From NCBI GenBank assembly GCA_039720395.1, contig CM077827.1:7045991-7109990 (forward strand): a stretch of DNA of 64,000 nt, read 5' to 3'. Under the pieces are notes generated by a model. It saw only the letters and a list, made by a program, of their open reading frames with translations. It did no database searches and was not told the origin of the DNA. Position numbers and translations under genes: made by a program. Of this stretch, positions 59,875 through 64,000 are shown one piece after another. Position 1 is the first letter of the stretch. Every line of letters begins with the position of its first letter. The stretch comes from Liquidambar formosana. Lineage: Eukaryota; Streptophyta; Magnoliopsida; Saxifragales; Altingiaceae.

Positions 59875-62800
59875 CAAGTTAGTCCAATTGTTAATATAGG
59901 GCCAGTTGCTGGTCATGGTAGGGGGTGAGTGCCGACCAGCTATAATCAAGTCTGCTCCCACAATGCTTACAAGTTCTCAGTTTGGTCTTGGATTGCCTGT
60001 GTGGGGCAACAGCTTGATTGGATGTGGTTTTGGAACCAGACTGGACTTCATGCTGCCTTCTGACAAAACTTTGCTATATTCCAAAAGCTTTTTCATCAGT
60101 TTCCTTGACATAAATTTGCTGTGCTATTTTCTCATAGAAATATCATATTTTTCTTGAAATAATCTGTCTGGTTTTGTTAATTAGCTTAAGGAAACTATAT
60201 AACTATTGTTGGAAAGCTATGTAACTAGGACATCTTTTATTTAGCATTTGTATGGTGTCTTCCACACCAACAGATGCATCTTAGACATTGTTCTGGGCAC
60301 TGAAATCTGTGTTCTCATTTCATTTTGCTTTGAGTAGTGTATCTAACACCTTATTAACTGTATCTAAGACTGATACTGGTACCATTGCCCTTGTCACATA
60401 GTTGGAAAGTAGTTTAATACTTTAATTTAATGTTCATACAAAGCAAGCGTGTTTTATGCATGTTATTTGGAAAGAAAAAGCCAATACAGACAGTCACTGT
60501 TATAACCTCCCTCACAAGGTGTGGGACTAATGTGGGTCCCACCCTTGTGATCCCTCCCTTGTGAGAGAGGCGGTTGAAGTGGCGGTCTGCATATCACTGC
60601 TCTATTTGGAAATCATGGGCCTGGAGAAAATACAACTATTATGTGCGTGCACACACAATGTGTTAGGGGTTGTGGGCTACCTGGTGGAATAACTTTATGT
60701 TTAGATACAGCCCTGAAGTCATGGTAGACTATTTGATCTATTTTCTTCAATCAGTGATACAGATAGAACCCTTCCTCATATATTGTTCTATACAAATAAT
60801 GAAATAATGGTATTGGGTTGGTGGTTTGGGGAAAGTGCCCAACAAATGGATTGTTTAGGATTGATAACTTTGGTTGCCTTTGCTGTACATTTACGTTGCA
60901 CATGATTTTGGTCATAGTTATTGAAGAAACTACATAATATGTATGTGTGTGTGCGCTTATATAACCAACCAGCATTATGGTTTTAGTATAGTTACCTTTT
61001 TTTTAATAGATAATTGCAAATCTCTGATGATGACCTTTGTGTTATATTGTTTTGATGATTTTATTCATGGAATTCACTCATAACATATGATCATCGTCAA
61101 AGAGTTGGGTCTTGGAAAATTTTGAATGCACGGTTTTAATCTTTGGCTCCACAGTTGGGATTCTTTGTTACACTTTGATGCTTTTAGCTCTCTTTTTGGA
61201 TTTTTTTTATTTAAAAAAAAAAAAAAAAAAAAAGATCTACTGGCTTGCCTTGAAGAAATTATTAATGCACAATGGAAATCAAATGAGTACTTCTCATAAT
61301 GCTTGAAAACTTTTAGGGAAGGTTAAGGTTATAAACTGGGCTCTTCATTGGACATGGTTGTGAACTCTTATGAGCCTAGCAGTGTCTGCTTGTTTGTAAT
61401 TTTAAGTTTGGCCTAGATTCTAGGTACTGGAATTCTAATGTGCAACAGGATGAATATTTACTGTGGCTATATATTCATCATTAACCATTATTCTTCTTTT
61501 TTACCCTTCTCTAGAACTTGATGCTGCCAATTGGTTTTGATTGAGAAGAAATTTTTTTAAATGAATTTGGTATCATGCTAAAATTCTAAGGGTAGAAGTT
61601 CTGTCTTCATATAGTGTGGATTATTTGCATATCTGCATATCTCACATGTCCTTTCATCCTCTCTATGTTACCTTCTTCCCGCCCCCCCCCCCCCCCCCCC
61701 CCTTTTCTTATTTTTTCTTTTTTGAAATTTAGAAATTTGTAGTCAATTACTTGCTTACTATGCTTTGACAGCAGCATTGGAGATGTGAATGTCTCTCTTG
61801 CTAGCGATGTGATGCTACTGCAACTTCTCAAATTGTGTTCTTTGTTTAGCTAAGCTATTATTAAAGATGTTTTTGGAGTTTCTTCAATAATAGGGTTTTT
61901 GAGTGATGATCATGGCTTTGTGAGAGTACCACTGAATTTCTTGGATTGGGTTTTTGATAAAAAAATTATGGGAATTGTTAAATAGTTAAGGGCTTCCTAT
62001 AAGGGCCATGAAAAGAAGGCATTGGTGTTGCTTGTGACAACTGACAAGAATTGAAGGGTGGGGACTAGAGGAAAAGGACAGAAAATTGAGCTCCTGGGGA
62101 GGTTAAGCATATTTTTTATCTTCATATATTATATTGTTTGATCAGGTGGGGTTAGTGGGAGTGGTAGGGGAAGCATTAGACGGTGGGTGGAAGTTCTTAC
62201 CTTAACTTGAAAATATTAACATCTTAACTTGGAATTGGACAGGTTATTGGGATCTTAGGGTAGGCCTACCATATAATGATATAACCATAAAACCCTCCAA
62301 TATTCTACCAAATTGGATGCACTTATATTATCAGAGATGAAGTTAGAATAATCGTATGACAAGGTGTTTGGAAGAATTTGGGCTTTGAGTGGAGTGGAAT
62401 GGGTGACATTAGAATCTAGGCATTTGTTTGGAAGGAATATTTTGATTTGCGGTGTTAATGTAGTTGAGAGGTCAACTCAAATTCAAGAAGATTCTCTTCA
62501 TTGGAAAAATTTAGGATTATGGGATTTTGTTTTGGGTCTTGACGAGGGTTTACTATCTGAATGATAGTGGATTGAGACCAAATATGTGGGGAAGTCGCTA
62601 AGAGGATGGCTGGAGGATTAGTGTCAAGAGGTGAGCAATGTCGTTCAGCTCAAGGATGGAAAGACACTAAGGAAATGGATTGTTTCAAGTCTCAGGCTGG
62701 TTGGGCTTCATTTACTTGGTTATGAACTGATTTGTTCTAGACTGGATAGATATCTTTTTCTCAAGGGACCTTCCACCAGGGCAGGGCTTGGGGGGGGGGG

Positions 62801-63936
62801 GGGGGGTGGGGAATGTTAAAATTTCAATGTGGAGGTGGTGGATGGCTGGTGGGAGTCATTTATTTTCTAAGGCAAGTCCAGGAGACTCAATGCCTCTTTC
62901 AAACCTCTTCTAGTTAGACTAGACTCAATGCCTCTTTCAAACCTCTTCTATTGAGACTATCATACAGAGGAGATTTCTATGGAAGAGCAAATTTGAAAGA
63001 TTGGTTGTGTTGGAAGACAATAGTTGGGGCAAAAGGTTTATGCATCATGGTTTAGGAGGGTTGATAGTTTCACAAATTCTTCCACCATGTGACAAAATGC
63101 AGGAGAACTGTCTATCACATTTTTGATGAAGTAAAGTTTGTATTAATAACAAAATGCTTAGCCTAAGTACATGAGACATATAAAAAAACTAAAGAAAGGG
63201 CCCTTTAAAGCTTAAGGGAATCTATGAACTTTTCTATATAATTGAAAAGATCATAGTGGGTGTTGTGGTCAGATTATGGAGGTTGGTAAGAGGATTGGGA
63301 ATATACTATATAATTGTGGGTTTCTACCAGTCTTGTTATTGGTTAGCTATGGACTATTTTTGGATTCTCCATGATCAGGACTCTAATTAGATGGCTACCT
63401 GTAGGTCTACATTATCCTTTTTTTGAAATCACTAATTGTCATCTTTATTTTAACCCACTTTTCTTTTGAGAATAAACCTAAAAGGCATTTATCTACGTTT
63501 ATTGAAACATATGTTCTCCATAATTATAGATCTTATGCATATATTTCTTTATATATTGGTGTTTAAATGTCATTTGCATAAAAATATTTTACTTAGCTTG
63601 GAAAGTTGATGATGGGTTTATTCAACTCACTTTACATTCTTTTGATCTGTCGTTATATTTTCAGGACAGTAGATGATATCAACATTGATAGTTTTGAAGA
63701 TAAGCCATCGAGACACCCTGGTGTCCTTGAGTCAGATTTTTTCAACTTTGGGTTGAACAAGGAGAAGTGGAAAGATTATTGCAGACAGCTTGCAAGTGTC
63801 CACCTTCCACTGTATTTCATTAGATTTTTCAACAAGCAGCAGGAACCCTTTTTTTGGGGTGCAGGGACAACTCTACCTTGAAAATACCATGCAGAGGAAA
63901 ATTCGTGTTTATGAAAGTGGGTGACCTAAGCAGGTA
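59712..63936 (+). pseudogene. FIPS5-like (FIP1 polyadenylation factor) pseudogene
   Basis: FIP1 proteins link poly(A) polymerase to the mRNA 3'-processing complex. An exon at 59809-60070 encodes YVRPGG, a GAPGQV block, NIGPVAGHGRG, LPVWGN and LDFMLPSDKT, close to the plant FIPS5 region before its Fip1 motif. The Fip1 motif itself follows at about 63665-63790, with INIDSFEDKPSRHPGV and FFNFGLNKEKWKDYC. A third block after gggtgcag (63864) reads NTMQRKIRVYESG. Defects are a 1-nt shift at about 59926 (GRG to ECRPA), no GT donor after 60070, and TGA in place of the codon after YESG. The acceptor of the first exon is duplicated. N-terminal exons are not seen. It is probably a decayed copy. Confidence 0.65.
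60071..63660. other. intron-like sequence of the FIPS5-like copy
   Basis: No further coding block was recognised. It holds a C21 run at 61682-61702 and a G17 run at 62790-62806, and A/T-runs near 61214-61233. A duplicated ~42-bp segment (agactcaatgcctctttcaa) lies at about 62881-62955. Weak, broken frames at 62364-62820 were not assigned. Confidence 0.4.
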
Positions 63937-64000
63937 ATAGGGTCCTGCAGGTGGAAAGTTGGAAGCTGATTCCTTGCCCTCCCTATACCTACATGCATAT

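Overview
The window is plant nuclear DNA, most probably from a eudicot. It is AT-rich, has intron-containing and intronless plant-type genes, a nuclear tRNA gene, and many plant transposon classes: Mutator-like elements (MULEs), hAT, LINE, SINE, Ty1/copia, Ty3/gypsy and TRIM. The species cannot be fixed from sequence alone. I found two apparently intact protein genes, both on the plus strand. One is a CAF1/POP2-type deadenylase at 6572-7405, probably with a 5'UTR intron. The other is a single-exon DM13-DOMON-cytochrome b561 membrane protein at 52153-54882. A tRNA-Thr(AGU) lies on the minus strand at 2813-2886. A decayed copy of a FIP1-like polyadenylation factor gene (FIPS5-like) lies at 59.7-63.9 kb.

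Layout: 1-6 kb is intergenic with a Mutator-type MITE (1803-2484), the tRNA and a fold-back MITE. 6-7.6 kb holds the CAF1 gene. 7.6-12.8 kb holds non-coding sequence, unassigned exon-like scraps, a SINE-like repeat and a Ty3/gypsy reverse-transcriptase relic. 12794-19529 is a degenerate Ty1/copia element on the minus strand, with an hAT element inside it (14895-15581). 20126-47268 is one large MULE with terminal inverted repeats over 1.1 kb, swollen by nested insertions. 47.3-51.6 kb is intergenic with a 110-bp MITE, a SINE and hAT remnants. 52.2-55 kb is the cytochrome b561 gene, followed by a tandem TRIM array (55784-56557). 56.6-64 kb is mostly intron-like or intergenic sequence around the FIPS5-like pseudogene.

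The most striking structure is the nest inside the MULE. Its FAR1-type gene is broken by a 222-bp MITE and by a solo LTR (22269-44620). That LTR is split by a LINE (22468-42718), which is split by a second LTR-like insertion (27369-41768). The second insertion holds an apparent third solo LTR (27379-29034) and a young 10-kb LTR retrotransposon (31179-41211). The young element has a gag remnant, no recognisable pol, and a degenerate antisense reading frame. Almost every boundary was read directly from target-site duplications, so the insertion order can be stated. All element calls rest on reading motifs and repeats by eye; no database search was possible.
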